A stretch of DNA of 64,000 bases from Nocardioides_C sp963700955. Its GTDB lineage: Bacteria > Actinomycetota > Actinomycetes > Propionibacteriales > Nocardioidaceae. This document shows positions 8,998 through 19,303 of this stretch, one piece after another. The notes under the pieces were generated by a model that was not told the origin of the DNA, ran no database searches, and saw nothing but the letters and a program-made list of their open reading frames with translations. Position 1 is the first letter of the stretch. Each line of letters begins with the position of its first letter. The position numbers and the translations under genes were made by a program. Location: the NCBI GenBank assembly GCA_963700955.1, contig CAVOZH010000004.1, positions 186,001-250,000 of the forward strand, in the 5' to 3' direction.

Positions 8998-10158
8998 ATG
9001 GCAGGTGCACTCGGTCTGGCGAGCCGGACCGACGCGGCGACCGAGGCCGTCGAGACGACGATGTACCGCGCGCTCGCCGTGCTGCGCTTCGTCGTGCTCG
9101 TCAACGCCGTCGCCCTCAACCTCTACCGCTGGGGGAAGATCGACCACCAGCTCCTGGCCGCGGCCGTGCTGGCCGGCATGTCTGCCTGGACCGCGATCGC
9201 CGTCTGGGCCTACGACCAGCCGAGCCGCCGCAGGAGCCCCCTGCTCGTCACCGACCTGCTGGTCACGGTCGCCGCGATGCTGGTCTCGCCGTTCGTCCTG
9301 GGACCGGGCATGGAGTCCACGCTGCCCGGGTTCTGGGTGATGGGTGTCGTCCTCGCCTGGGGCATCCACGGCCACTGGGCAGGAGGCCTGATCGCCTCGC
9401 TCGCGGTCTCGCTCGCTGATGTGGCCGTCCGAGCGGACCTGTCTCAGCAGGACTACGGCAACATCTTCCTGCTGATGATCGGCGGCCCCGTCCTGGGCTA
9501 CACGTCGGGGCTGCTCAAGGAGATGGCCGCCGCCCGTGACCGGGCCGAGCGCGAGGCGGCAGCGGCCGCGGAGCGGACCCGCCTGGCCCGGGTCGTCCAC
9601 GACGGGGTCCTCCAGGTGCTGGCGCTCGTGCAGCGCCGTGGCCTCGAGCTCGGGGGAGAGGCGGCCGACCTCGGGCGGCTTGCCGGGGAGCAGGAGGTCG
9701 CGCTCCGGGCGCTCGTGCAGAGCGACGGCTCGGCACAGGAAGGCGCCGCATCGGCCTCGGCGTCGCCGGCCCGGGACACGGACCTGGCCCGGGCGCTGAG
9801 CACTCTCGGCAGCGGTCACGTGACGGTGTCGGTGCCGGGCACTGCCGTGGAGGTCCCGGCCGGCAAGGCCGCCGAGATCGTCGCGGCGGTGCGGGCCTGT
9901 CTGGACAACGTCGCCCGCCATGTCGGCGACGACGCGCAGGCCTGGGTGCTGCTGGAGGACCTCGGCCCGGAGGTGGTCGTCACCGTGCGCGACGACGGGA
10001 ACGGCATCCCGCCCGGCCGGCTGGACGAGGCCGCCGCGGAGGGCCGCCTCGGCGTCAGCGAGTCGATCCGGGGCCGCGTCGCGGATGCCGGTGGTGCGGC
10101 GAACCTGGTGACGGCTCCGGGCCAGGGCACCGAGTGGGAGCTCTCCTTCCCGAGGTAG
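8998..10158 (+). CDS. macS: MacS-family membrane sensor histidine kinase
   Basis: The 386-residue protein has an N-terminal set of membrane helices (residues about 25-165, DUF5931-like), a short coiled coil (EMAAARDRAEREAAAAAERTR), the phospho-acceptor region RLARVVHDGVLQVLALVQRRG with His in VVHDGVLQ, and a HATPase domain with DNVARH and VRDDGNGIP. This matches the actinobacterial MacS kinases of NarL-type systems. It probably phosphorylates the response regulator encoded at 10817. ATG at 8998 lies 2 bases after the plsC stop, so it may be coupled to it. The signal sensed is unknown. Confidence 0.85.
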   Translation: MAGALGLASRTDAATEAVETTMYRALAVLRFVVLVNAVALNLYRWGKIDHQLLAAAVLAGMSAWTAIAVWAYDQPSRRRSPLLVTDLLVTVAAMLVSPFVLGPGMESTLPGFWVMGVVLAWGIHGHWAGGLIASLAVSLADVAVRADLSQQDYGNIFLLMIGGPVLGYTSGLLKEMAAARDRAEREAAAAAERTRLARVVHDGVLQVLALVQRRGLELGGEAADLGRLAGEQEVALRALVQSDGSAQEGAASASASPARDTDLARALSTLGSGHVTVSVPGTAVEVPAGKAAEIVAAVRACLDNVARHVGDDAQAWVLLEDLGPEVVVTVRDDGNGIPPGRLDEAAAEGRLGVSESIRGRVADAGGAANLVTAPGQGTEWELSFPR

Positions 10159-10209
10159 AGCGGTCCGCCGGCGACGCGGGCCGCCCGGCCACCGAGTAAC
10201 TTTCCAGGC

Positions 10210-10263
10210 ATGCGAGACGAGACGACGGTCGCGGTTGCGGCTCCGCCCGAGGCAGCCGGATGA
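10210..10263 (+). other. 17-codon upstream ORF coupled to the flavin-reductase-like gene
   Basis: An ATG at 10210 opens a 17-codon ORF whose TGA stop overlaps the ATG of the next gene in an ATGA. It could couple translation or be chance. There is no strong Shine-Dalgarno sequence before it. Confidence 0.25.
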
Positions 10264-10784
10264 CGATCCACTCCGAGCACCCGTTCACCCCGCCCGAGTC
10301 CGAGAGAGACGCGGTACGACGACTTCGCGGCCGGCTGGGTGGGACGGTGACGCTGTGGACCTCGGGACAGGGGCGTGACAGGGCCGGCCTGACCGTCTCG
10401 TCGCTGATGGTCGCCAACGGGGACCCGGCGCACGTCCTCGCGCTGGTCGACCCGGACTCGGACCTCGCCGACGCCGTCAAGGAGACCGGAGCGGCCGTCG
10501 TACAGCTTCTGGAGTGGCCGCACCGCGACCTCGCCGAGGCGTTCGCGGGGCTGGCTCCCGCGCCGGGCGGGCTCTTCACCCTGGGCACCTGGGTGGACAC
10601 CGAGTGGGGGCCCCGGCTGGAAGGGACGAGTGCCTGGGCCGGTCTCAGGCTCACCGGCGAGCAGCGCGAGGTCGGGTGGTCGCTGCTGCTCGACACGGCG
10701 GTCGAGCACGTCGAGATCGGGGAGGAGCAGCAGCCGCTCGTGCACCGGCGTGGACGCTACGTGCGTGCTGAGGGCCCTCGGTAG
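10260..10784 (+). CDS. Flavin reductase-like (FMN split-barrel) domain protein
   Basis: The 174-residue protein resembles the flavin-reductase-like split barrel: VTLWTSGQGRDRAGLTVSSLMVANGDPAH is the strand and flavin-phosphate region typical of this fold, followed by FTLGTWVDTEWGP. Members reduce FMN with NAD(P)H or bind flavin without a partner enzyme. It sits between the macS and macR genes on the same strand, so it may be co-expressed with that two-component system and might act in redox sensing; that is inference from context only. Confidence 0.75.
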   Translation: MTIHSEHPFTPPESERDAVRRLRGRLGGTVTLWTSGQGRDRAGLTVSSLMVANGDPAHVLALVDPDSDLADAVKETGAAVVQLLEWPHRDLAEAFAGLAPAPGGLFTLGTWVDTEWGPRLEGTSAWAGLRLTGEQREVGWSLLLDTAVEHVEIGEEQQPLVHRRGRYVRAEGPR

Positions 10785-10816
10785 CCTGCGGTCACGACAA
10801 GGGGGCAGGAGGCACC

Positions 10817-11476
10817 GTGGACAGCAGCGCGATCCGCGTGATGGTGGTCGACGACCACCCGATGTGGCGTGACGCCGTCGCCCGCGACCTCGAGCAGGCC
10901 GGCTTCGACGTGGTGGCCACCGCCGCGAACGGGACGGAGGCCCTCAACCGCGCGCCGGCGGCGCGGCCGAGCGTCCTCGTGCTCGACCTCCAGATCCCGG
11001 CACCCAACGGTGTCGAGGTCACCGCGACGCTGGTCAAGGCCGACCCGACCCTCCGGGTCCTGATCCTGTCCGCCTCCGGCGAGCAGCAGGACGTGCTCGA
11101 CGCGGTGAAGGCGGGAGCCACCGGGTACCTCGTGAAGTCTGCCTCTCGCGACGAGCTGCTCGAGGCGGTGACCCGCGTGTCGCGCGGCGACACCGTGTTC
11201 ACCCCAGGCCTCGCGGGGCTGGTGCTGGGGGAGTACCGCCGCCTGTCGGACGCCCCCTCCTCCGCCGACCCGGACACCCCAAGGCTGACCGACCGGGAGA
11301 CCGAGGTCCTGCGCCTCGTCGCCAAGGGGCTCTCCTACAAGCAGATCGCCGCGCGCCTCGTGCTGTCGCACCGCACCGTGCAGAACCACGTGCAGAACAC
11401 CCTGCGCAAGCTGCAGATGCACAACCGCGTGCAGCTCGTCCGCTATGCGATCGAGCAGGGCCTCGACGGTGAGTGA
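10817..11476 (+). CDS. macR: MacR-like NarL/LuxR-family response regulator
   Basis: The 219-residue protein has a receiver domain (MVVDDHPMWRDAVARDL acidic pocket, phospho-acceptor Asp in VLVLDLQIPAPNG, Lys in GYLVKSASRDELL) and a C-terminal LuxR-type helix-turn-helix (LTDRETEVLRLVAKGLSYKQ, then LSHRTVQNHVQNTLRKL). It is the likely partner of the upstream MacS kinase. The GTG start has GGAGG five bases before it, and a -10-like TAGCCT lies at 10782. Targets cannot be seen in this window. Confidence 0.9.
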   Translation: MDSSAIRVMVVDDHPMWRDAVARDLEQAGFDVVATAANGTEALNRAPAARPSVLVLDLQIPAPNGVEVTATLVKADPTLRVLILSASGEQQDVLDAVKAGATGYLVKSASRDELLEAVTRVSRGDTVFTPGLAGLVLGEYRRLSDAPSSADPDTPRLTDRETEVLRLVAKGLSYKQIAARLVLSHRTVQNHVQNTLRKLQMHNRVQLVRYAIEQGLDGE

Positions 11477-11543
11477 CGATCAGTTCGGTCCAGTCTGCGC
11501 ATTCTGACCCGCAACCGCCGCTTCGCCCCTAATCTTTACTTTC

Positions 11544-13248
11544 ATGAAGCAGTCCCGGAGGGGAACTCTGCGCGCGCGTGCCGGGATCTGGGCCATCACG
11601 GCCGCTCTGCTGCTCGCGGCGGCGCCGCTCAGCGCGTCTGCCGCACCCGGAAAGGACCGGGGGCGCGGCGACGAACACCGCAGCGCGCGTGCCGACGCCG
11701 CCCTGGCCGCGGCCAAGGACCTCTTCGCCTCTCACGCCGGTGCAGCCGCCCCGGGTGCTCCCGGCACCTCCGACGACCGCCCGCTCCGTCGTACGACGGC
11801 CACGCCGGCCACCGCCGACGCCACCATCGTCCTGCGCGACCTCGCCCTGAGCCTGGACGACCTCGCCCCGGCTGATCGTGTGGTCGCGCGGAGGATCCTC
11901 GCCCGCCCCACCGACGGCGCCGACGACGGCTGGCCGGGAGTCAAGTACGGAAGCGCTCCGACCAGCACCACCTGCACGACACCCGCAGAGGACAAGCTCG
12001 ATGTCTGCCTGCACTGGGTCACCGACCCTGCGAGCGTGGACGCACCGCCCGGTGCGCAGCTGGACGGCACCGCTCCGGCGTGGGTCAACACCAACCAGCA
12101 GGTCCTCGAAGAGGTGTGGCACGGAATCGTCGGCCGGCTCGGCTACAGCCCCCCGCTCGGCGACCTCGGCACCCGCACCCCGGGCCACCACCGGGCCGGA
12201 CAAGCGCACGGACATCTACCTCGCCGATCTCGGGCGGTACGGCGTCTACGGGTACTGCGTCGCCGACATCACCGACACGAACGCGACCAGGGCCCCGGCC
12301 TACTGCGTCCTCGACAACGACTTCACGGAGTTCCCCGGCAGTCCTCTCGCGGACCTGAAGGTGACCGCAGCGCACGAGTTCTTCCACGCCGTGCAGTACG
12401 CCTACAACATGAACGCCGACGTATGGCTGATGGAGGGCACGGCGGCCTGGGTCGAGGACGAGCTCTACGACAACATCAACGACAACCTGCAGTACCTCAC
12501 GCGCAGTCCGTTGAGTGCGCCGGGGATCCCGCTGGACTACGCCGGGGTCAACACCCTGCGAGACCCGGGCGGTGTGAACTGGAGGTACGGGTCCTGGATC
12601 TGGTGGCGCTTCCTCAGCGAGCACTTCGGCGGGCGCACGCAGGAGAACCCGGCCGTCGTCCGCCAGGTCTGGCAACGGCTCGGCCAGGGTTCCCGGTCGA
12701 TGGCCGCACTGCGCCGGGTCATAGCGGACCGGGGGCAGTCGTTCCCTACGCTCTTCGCCGACTTCGGAGCCGCCGGCCGCATGGCGCCGCGGTGGTACCA
12801 CGAGGGCCGCAGCTACGCACCCTTCGTGGGCCGGGTGGCGGGCCGTTTCACCCTGACCAGGACCCGACCGGACACCCGGTGGAGGGTCGCGACTGTCGAC
12901 CACCTGAGCACCCTCCAGGCGGTGCTCCGTCCTGGGGCGGACCTGAGGGGGAGGTGGCGGCTCCGCGTCCAGCTCGACCTGCCGGCGACGTACCGGGGCT
13001 CGCAGGCCCGGGTGATCGTGCAGCGTCGTGACGGCAGCGTCCGCTGGTGGCGGGTCCGGCTCGACGCAACGGGCGCGGCGCGGTTCACCGTACCGTTCGG
13101 CAGGGGCACGGTCTCCAACATCACGCTCTCGCTGACCAACGCGAGCACCCGGATCACCGGATGCGGCAGCGGCAGCCCGTTCTCCTGTGGCGGGTGGTCA
13201 CTCGACGACGGCCGCAAGTTCATGCTGCGGGCCCGCGCCGTCCACTGA
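11544..13248 (+). pseudogene. Secreted MXAN_6640-type putative metalloprotease, frameshifted
   Basis: The N-terminus has a signal peptide (basic MKQSRRGTLRARAG, hydrophobic AITAALLLAAAPLSASA, cleavage near ASA-AP). The first frame runs to about 12178 (GDLGTRTP). The protein continues one base out of phase as ATTGPDKRTDIYLADLG, through the zinc-site motif AAHEFFHAVQ (HExxH, with a downstream Glu in LMEGTAAWVEDE), to a C-terminal beta-rich domain ending RKFMLRARAVH. One extra C in the CCCCGGG run at 12178-12184 accounts for the break and restores about 567 residues. The family is secreted and predicted proteolytic; substrates are unknown. TAATCT at 11530-11535 is a plausible -10 for a leaderless transcript. 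Confidence 0.75.
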
Positions 13249-13294
13249 CCCAAGGCGCGCCCTCCAGAGGTGGTGCGTCCGTATGCTCGGTCCC

Positions 13295-14203
13295 GTGGAC
13301 CTCATGGCGGCGGCTGACGAGCTCTATGCCGTGCGTCCCGACGAGTTCGTCGTACGGCGCAACGGGCTCGCCGCGGAGGCCAGGAGTGCCGACGACAAGA
13401 CGCTCGCTGCCGAGATCAAGAAGCTGGCGAAACCCACCACGGCCGCCTGGGTGGTCAACATGCTCGTTCGGCACGAGTCCGACCAGGTCGAGCAGGTGCT
13501 CGAGCTCGGCGCAGCGCTCCGCGAGGCACAGGAGTCGATGGCGGGCGACCAGCTGCGTGAGCTCGGTCGGCAGCGCCGTCAGCTCACCGCCGCGGTGACC
13601 CGCCAGGCCAGGTCCCTGGCCCGCGAGCTGGGTCAGGCCGTGGCCGAACCGGTCGCCGCCCAGGTCCAGGACACGCTGCACGCCGCGATGGTCGACGAGG
13701 ACGCCGCCAAGGCGGTGCGCACCGGCCTGCTCGTGAAGTCGCTGGCGGTGTCGGGCACCGAGGCCGCGGACGTGGTCGACTCCGTTGCCGTCCCCAGCGC
13801 GTTGGGAGAAGCCGTCGTACGACGGGCACCGGCGCCGCGCCCGAAGCGGACCGCGAAGCGGGCCCGGCCGGAGCCACCCGAGCTGACCGTGGTCGAGGAC
13901 AACTCCCGTGCCATCGGGGAAGCCGAGTCGGGGCTGGCCGAGGCGGAGGCGGAGCTGGCCGCTGTCGAGCGGAGGCTCGCCAAAGCCGAGGGAAGGGTGC
14001 AGAAGCGGGAGGCGAAAGGGCTCCAGCTCCAGGCCGAGCTGGAGGAGCTGCGTCGCCGTGTCGCGGAGGTCGAGCAGCGCGTCGAGGTCAACGAGGACGA
14101 GCTCACCGACGCAGAGGAGACGCGCGACGCGCAGGAGGAGTCCGTCGAGGCTGCCCGACGAGCCGTCGAGCAGGCCCGGAAGGCCCTCGAAGCACTGCGC
14201 TGA
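13295..14203 (+). CDS. Coiled-coil protein of unknown function
   Basis: The 302-residue protein has an Ala/Arg-rich N-terminal helical domain with a conserved-looking segment (YAVRPDEFVVRRNGLAAEAR, then LAKPTTAAWVVNMLVRH) and a long C-terminal coiled coil from about residue 205 (AESGLAEAEAELAAVERRLAKAEG onward). The N-terminal motif recurs in uncharacterised actinobacterial proteins; I do not know a function. GTG at 13295 is chosen over ATG at 13283 because TATGCT (13282-13287) forms a -10 box seven bases before it, which overlaps that ATG. Confidence 0.7.
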   Translation: MDLMAAADELYAVRPDEFVVRRNGLAAEARSADDKTLAAEIKKLAKPTTAAWVVNMLVRHESDQVEQVLELGAALREAQESMAGDQLRELGRQRRQLTAAVTRQARSLARELGQAVAEPVAAQVQDTLHAAMVDEDAAKAVRTGLLVKSLAVSGTEAADVVDSVAVPSALGEAVVRRAPAPRPKRTAKRARPEPPELTVVEDNSRAIGEAESGLAEAEAELAAVERRLAKAEGRVQKREAKGLQLQAELEELRRRVAEVEQRVEVNEDELTDAEETRDAQEESVEAARRAVEQARKALEALR

Positions 14204-14216
14204 AGGGGCCCCGCGG

Positions 14217-15701
14217 TCAGGCCCAGGCCTTGGACCGCTCCACGGCATCGCGCCAGCGGGCGTGGGCCGCGTCGGCGTCGGTGCGGTCGCCCTGGGGGTC
14301 GAACTGCCGGTCGAGGTGCCAGGTGTCGCGGAGCTCGTCCGTCGAGGCCCAGACACCGGTGCCGAGCCCCGCGAGGAACGCCGCGCCCAGCGCGGTGGTC
14401 TCCACGATCCTCGGCCGCTCGACCGGCACCCCGAGCTGGTCGGCCTGGATCTGGCACAGCAGGTTGTTGGCGCAGGCACCACCGTCGACCATCAGCGCCG
14501 ACATCGACGTGCGCTCGGGCAAGGTCTCGATCACGTCGCGGACCTCGAACGCGATCGCCTCGAGCGTGGCCCGGACGATGTGGGCGCGCGTCGTACCCCG
14601 GGTGATCCCGATGATCAGGCCGCGCGCGTGCGGGTCCCAGTCGGGGGCGCCGAGCCCCGTCAGGGCAGGAACGAAGACCACGCCCGCGGAGTCGCTGACC
14701 GTGCCTGCGATGGCCTCGGTCTCCGCGGCGGCACCGACGATCTGCAGCCCGTCGCGCAGCCACTGCACGGCCGCCCCGGTCACGAAGATCGCGCCCTCGA
14801 GCGCGTAGGTCATCTCACCCTCGGGCGAGCGCCAGGCGGCGGTGGAGAGCAGGCCGGCATCGGAGCGGACCACCGTCGAGCCGGTGTTGGTGAGGATGAA
14901 CGACCCCGTGCCGTAGGTGCACTTGCTGTCGCCGACGTCGAAGCAGGTCTGCCCGAACAGTGCCGACTGCTGGTCGCCCGCGATGCCGGCGATCGGCAGC
15001 TCGAGGCCCGCGAACGACCTCGGGTCGGAGTTCGCGATCGGGCCCCAGGACGGCACGATGTCCGGCAGCGCCGCGCGAGGCACGCCGAACAGCGAGCACA
15101 GCTCGTCGGACCAGTCGCCGCGCTCGAGGTCGAACAGCAGGGTGCGGGAGGCGTTGGAGACGTCGGTGACGTGCCAGGTGCCGCGGGTCATACGCGTGAT
15201 CAGGTAGGAGTCGACGGTGCCGACCGCGTAGCGTCCGTCCTCGACGAGCGCCCAGGTGTTCGGCTCGTTCTCGGCGATCCAGCGCAGCTTCGTGCCGGAG
15301 AAGTACGGGTCGAGGCGCAGGCCGGTCAGCTCGCTGACCCGGTCCTCGTGCCCGTCGGCGCGCATCCGGTTGCAGACGTCGGCGGTGCGACGGTCCTGCC
15401 AGACGATCGCACGGCGCGGGGAGCCGAGGGTCTCCCGGTCCCAGAGCAGCACCGTCTCGCGCTGGTTGGTGATGCCGATCGCCTGCAGCGCGGGGCCGCC
15501 GGTCGACTCGTACTCCTTCACCGCAGCCCGGGTGGCCTCCAGGGTCGCCTGCCAGATCTCCTCCGGAGCGTGCTCGACCCACCCGGGACGGGGGAAGTGC
15601 TGGGCGAACTCCTGGTAGCCCTTCGCGGCGATCCTCCCGTCGGGAGTCACCACCACGACGGTCACGCCCGTCGTACCTGCATCAATGGCCAGCACACTCA
15701 T
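14217..15701 (-). CDS. glpK: Glycerol kinase
   Basis: The 494-residue FGGY-family kinase phosphorylates glycerol to sn-glycerol 3-phosphate in the cytoplasm. Visible motifs are the N-terminal phosphate-binding LAIDAGTTGVTVVVV, ITNQRETVLLWDRETL, WQDRRTADVC, the glycerol-site AGDQQSALFGQ (Asp-Gln), GTGSFILTNTG, and the C-terminal VDGGACANNLLCQIQAD. Length matches the family. The ATG at 15701 begins exactly at the conserved N-terminus. It is a single gene, divergent from the amidase; no glpF or glpD homologue is next to it, so regulation cannot be read from context. Confidence 0.92.
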   Translation of the reverse strand: MSVLAIDAGTTGVTVVVVTPDGRIAAKGYQEFAQHFPRPGWVEHAPEEIWQATLEATRAAVKEYESTGGPALQAIGITNQRETVLLWDRETLGSPRRAIVWQDRRTADVCNRMRADGHEDRVSELTGLRLDPYFSGTKLRWIAENEPNTWALVEDGRYAVGTVDSYLITRMTRGTWHVTDVSNASRTLLFDLERGDWSDELCSLFGVPRAALPDIVPSWGPIANSDPRSFAGLELPIAGIAGDQQSALFGQTCFDVGDSKCTYGTGSFILTNTGSTVVRSDAGLLSTAAWRSPEGEMTYALEGAIFVTGAAVQWLRDGLQIVGAAAETEAIAGTVSDSAGVVFVPALTGLGAPDWDPHARGLIIGITRGTTRAHIVRATLEAIAFEVRDVIETLPERTSMSALMVDGGACANNLLCQIQADQLGVPVERPRIVETTALGAAFLAGLGTGVWASTDELRDTWHLDRQFDPQGDRTDADAAHARWRDAVERSKAWA

Positions 15702-15776
15702 GAACCGGTAACTCCCCTGCCGCGGACATTCGGTCAGGTGCATCCTTGCATTGCACGCCTGCCGAAGGGACGCGTC

Positions 15777-17219
15777 ATGCTCACCGAGTCCGACCTCGAC
15801 CGGATCGCCTCCCTTGACGCCACGGGACAGGCGGCCCTGGTCCACAGCGGTCAGGTCAGCGCGGCGGAGCTCGTGACGGGTGCGATCGAACGCATCGAAA
15901 GGCTGAACCCGACGCTGAACGCGGTGATCACGCCGGCCTACGAGCAGGCGATGAGCGCGGTCTCGGAGGGGTTGCCCACGGGGCCGTTCACCGGCGTCCC
16001 GTACCTGCTGAAGGACCTCGTCGCCGAGGCGGCCGGGATCCGCTTCTGCGAGGGCTCGCGGTTCCTGAAGGACAACGTCTCGACCGTGGACAGCGAGCTC
16101 GTCCTCCGGCTGCGGCGGGCCGGGCTGGTGATCCTCGGCAAGACCAACACCTGCGAGTTCGGGATGTCCCCGACGGTGGAGAACGCGCTGTTCGGAACGA
16201 CCCGCAACCCCTGGCACCTCGATCACACGACCGGCGGCTCGAGTGGCGGGTCTGCCGCCGCGGTAGCGAGCGGGATGGTGCCGATGGCGCATGCCAACGA
16301 CCTCGGCGGCTCGATCCGGATCCCCGCGTCCTGCTGCGGACTGTTCGGCCTCAAGCCGAGCCGGGCCCGCAACCCGTTGGGACCCTTGTACGGCGACGCG
16401 ATCGGCGGGTTCGCCGTCGAGCACGCGGTGACCCGGTCGGTCAGGGACAGCGCGGCGTTGCTCGACGCGACCAGCGGGCCCGCCCTGGGTGATCCCTATC
16501 CGGCCCCGCCGGTGGACGGGCCGTTCGTGGACGAGGTCACCCGGCCACCGGGCCGACTGCGGGTCGCGTTCTCGACCAGGCCGGCGGAGGGCAGGCCGCT
16601 GCATCCTGAGTGCCGTACCGCCGTGGAGGAGGCGGCTCAGCTCTGCGAGGGGCTCGGCCACGAGGTCTTCGAGCGCGACCTGACCGAGCTGACGCCGGAG
16701 GTGGGGGATGCGATCAGCAGGGTCTACGGCGCCGGGCTGGGTTGGATCGTGCGGTACTGGGCGCGGCACCTCGGGCGAGAGCCAGGACCGCGCGAGCTCG
16801 AACCGTTCACCCGTGCGCTGCACGAGCACGGACACAGGGTGTCCGCCGGCGACTTCCTCCTCGCCCTGACCGACCTGCAGGCGTTCACCCGCCGGGTGGC
16901 GGCGGCGTTCGAGAGCTTCGACGTGTGGCTGTGGCCGACGATGGCCCAGCCCCCTCCGCCGCTCGGAGCGATGGTCGGCACCGACGAGCAGCCGTGGGCG
17001 GGCAACGACGTGGCGGGCGACTTCGTGGGCTTCCCCCTGATCACCGCGAACATCACCGGCCATCCCGCGATGTCGGTCCCGCTGCACTGGTCCGCCGACG
17101 GGCTGCCGATCGGCGTGCACTTCATCGGCAGGTACGGCGACGAGGCGACGCTGTTCCGGCTGGCCGGACAGCTCGAGCAGGCCCGCCCCTGGGCCGACCG
17201 TCACCCGCCCGTGTGGTGA
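15777..17219 (+). CDS. Amidase-signature family hydrolase
   Basis: The 480-residue protein has the amidase-signature catalytic set: Lys in VPYLLKDLVAEA, the Gly/Ser-rich loop TTGGSSGGSAAAVASGMVP with the cis-Ser, and the nucleophile Ser in DLGGSIRIPAS. Family members hydrolyse amide bonds of varied substrates; GatA is one branch, but no gatB/gatC neighbours are present, so a catabolic amidase is more likely. The ATG at 15777 follows GAAGGGA by about six bases. The substrate cannot be inferred. Confidence 0.87.
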   Translation: MLTESDLDRIASLDATGQAALVHSGQVSAAELVTGAIERIERLNPTLNAVITPAYEQAMSAVSEGLPTGPFTGVPYLLKDLVAEAAGIRFCEGSRFLKDNVSTVDSELVLRLRRAGLVILGKTNTCEFGMSPTVENALFGTTRNPWHLDHTTGGSSGGSAAAVASGMVPMAHANDLGGSIRIPASCCGLFGLKPSRARNPLGPLYGDAIGGFAVEHAVTRSVRDSAALLDATSGPALGDPYPAPPVDGPFVDEVTRPPGRLRVAFSTRPAEGRPLHPECRTAVEEAAQLCEGLGHEVFERDLTELTPEVGDAISRVYGAGLGWIVRYWARHLGREPGPRELEPFTRALHEHGHRVSAGDFLLALTDLQAFTRRVAAAFESFDVWLWPTMAQPPPPLGAMVGTDEQPWAGNDVAGDFVGFPLITANITGHPAMSVPLHWSADGLPIGVHFIGRYGDEATLFRLAGQLEQARPWADRHPPVW

Positions 17220-17222
17220 GGG

Positions 17223-18068
17223 TCAGACAGACCCGGCCTCGTCGCTCTGCTCACGCAGGATGTCGAGCACACGCTGGTCGACCCAGCGCACCCGGTCGTT
17301 CGGGCCGCTGACCCGCATCTCGTAGTTCTCGCGGCCGACCCAGGTGTGGAAGTCGGGCTGCCCCAGTCGGCGGGCCCGGTCGTCGAGCTCCGCCTGCAGG
17401 GCGGCGTCGACGGTCACCTTCTCCTCGTCGGTCGACGCGGTCAGGTACAGGTGGTTGAGCTCGAGCAGCCGGGCCAGCTCGGTGATCGGGTCGGGGTGGT
17501 CGTCCACACGGAGGTCCACCGCGACGTCGTCCCCTCCGCCGTACCCCGCGCCCTCGCGGACCACGAGCAGTGCGGCCGCCTGCCGACCGCGGCTGTCGCC
17601 GCCGGCCTGGTCGCCCGCGACAAGGGCGGCCATGAGCCGTCGGGCGAGGTCGGGCTCGTCGCTGCTCGCGTCCCAGGCAGCCTTCATCGCCTCGACCACC
17701 TCCGGACCGGTGAGGATGTTGCCCTGGATCGCCACGCCCTCGTCGGTGATGCCGCCGGCCCACTCCTCGCAGCCGTGGCCGGTGTGCGTGGCGGCGCCCC
17801 CGTCGATGTCGACGATGCCGACCTGCCGGTCCTCTCGCCGCGGGTCCTCCTCGATCAGGCGCTGCAGGGCGACCGATGCGGTGGCGCCCTCGTCCAGGTG
17901 CGAGAGGGCCAGCCCCTTGTAGGCGACGTTCGCGTCGGACTGGGTGGCGATGGCGCCAACCCCCGCGACGGCAGCGGGTACGACGGAGCCGACGGCGAGG
18001 AACCTGGAGGCGACCGCGACGCCCCAGGACTGGCCGTCGGCGGATCGGGCAACGATCGAGAAGGTCAT
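17223..18068 (-). CDS. DUF1028 family protein (Ntn-hydrolase-like)
   Basis: The 281-residue protein begins MTFSIVARSADGQSWGVAVASR, with VGAIATQSDANVAYKGLALS, the DUF1028 signature. DUF1028 proteins have an Ntn-hydrolase-like fold and unknown substrates. A C-terminal peptidoglycan-binding-like extension contains DDHPDPITELARLLELNHLY. TAGGGT lies seven bases upstream of the ATG, indicating a leaderless transcript. It is convergent with the amidase, 3 bases apart, and divergent from pfkA. Confidence 0.85.
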   Translation of the reverse strand: MTFSIVARSADGQSWGVAVASRFLAVGSVVPAAVAGVGAIATQSDANVAYKGLALSHLDEGATASVALQRLIEEDPRREDRQVGIVDIDGGAATHTGHGCEEWAGGITDEGVAIQGNILTGPEVVEAMKAAWDASSDEPDLARRLMAALVAGDQAGGDSRGRQAAALLVVREGAGYGGGDDVAVDLRVDDHPDPITELARLLELNHLYLTASTDEEKVTVDAALQAELDDRARRLGQPDFHTWVGRENYEMRVSGPNDRVRWVDQRVLDILREQSDEAGSV

Positions 18069-18217
18069 GGCGCCGACCCTAGCGGCGCGTGGCGGTCGAC
18101 CCGGGAAGCCGTCGCGGCCGTGCCGCATGGAGTTCGTGGGTGCCTGAGCAGGTCGGGTCTGGAACGATCCAATCCGGCTCGCTAGTCTCAGATCATCAAC
18201 CTCGAAGGAGCGATCCC

Positions 18218-19246
<1,029 letters not shown>

Positions 19247-19303
19247 CCTTCCCCCGACGCCACCGGCGTGTGATCGTGAAGGGGTCACAGGCGGGAGGTG
19301 CCC

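Noticed and set aside
14217..17204. 995-codon minus-strand ORF spanning the amidase and glycerol kinase genes
   Set aside because: Only its last 494 codons encode glycerol kinase; the rest is antisense to the amidase gene, with no protein-like content.
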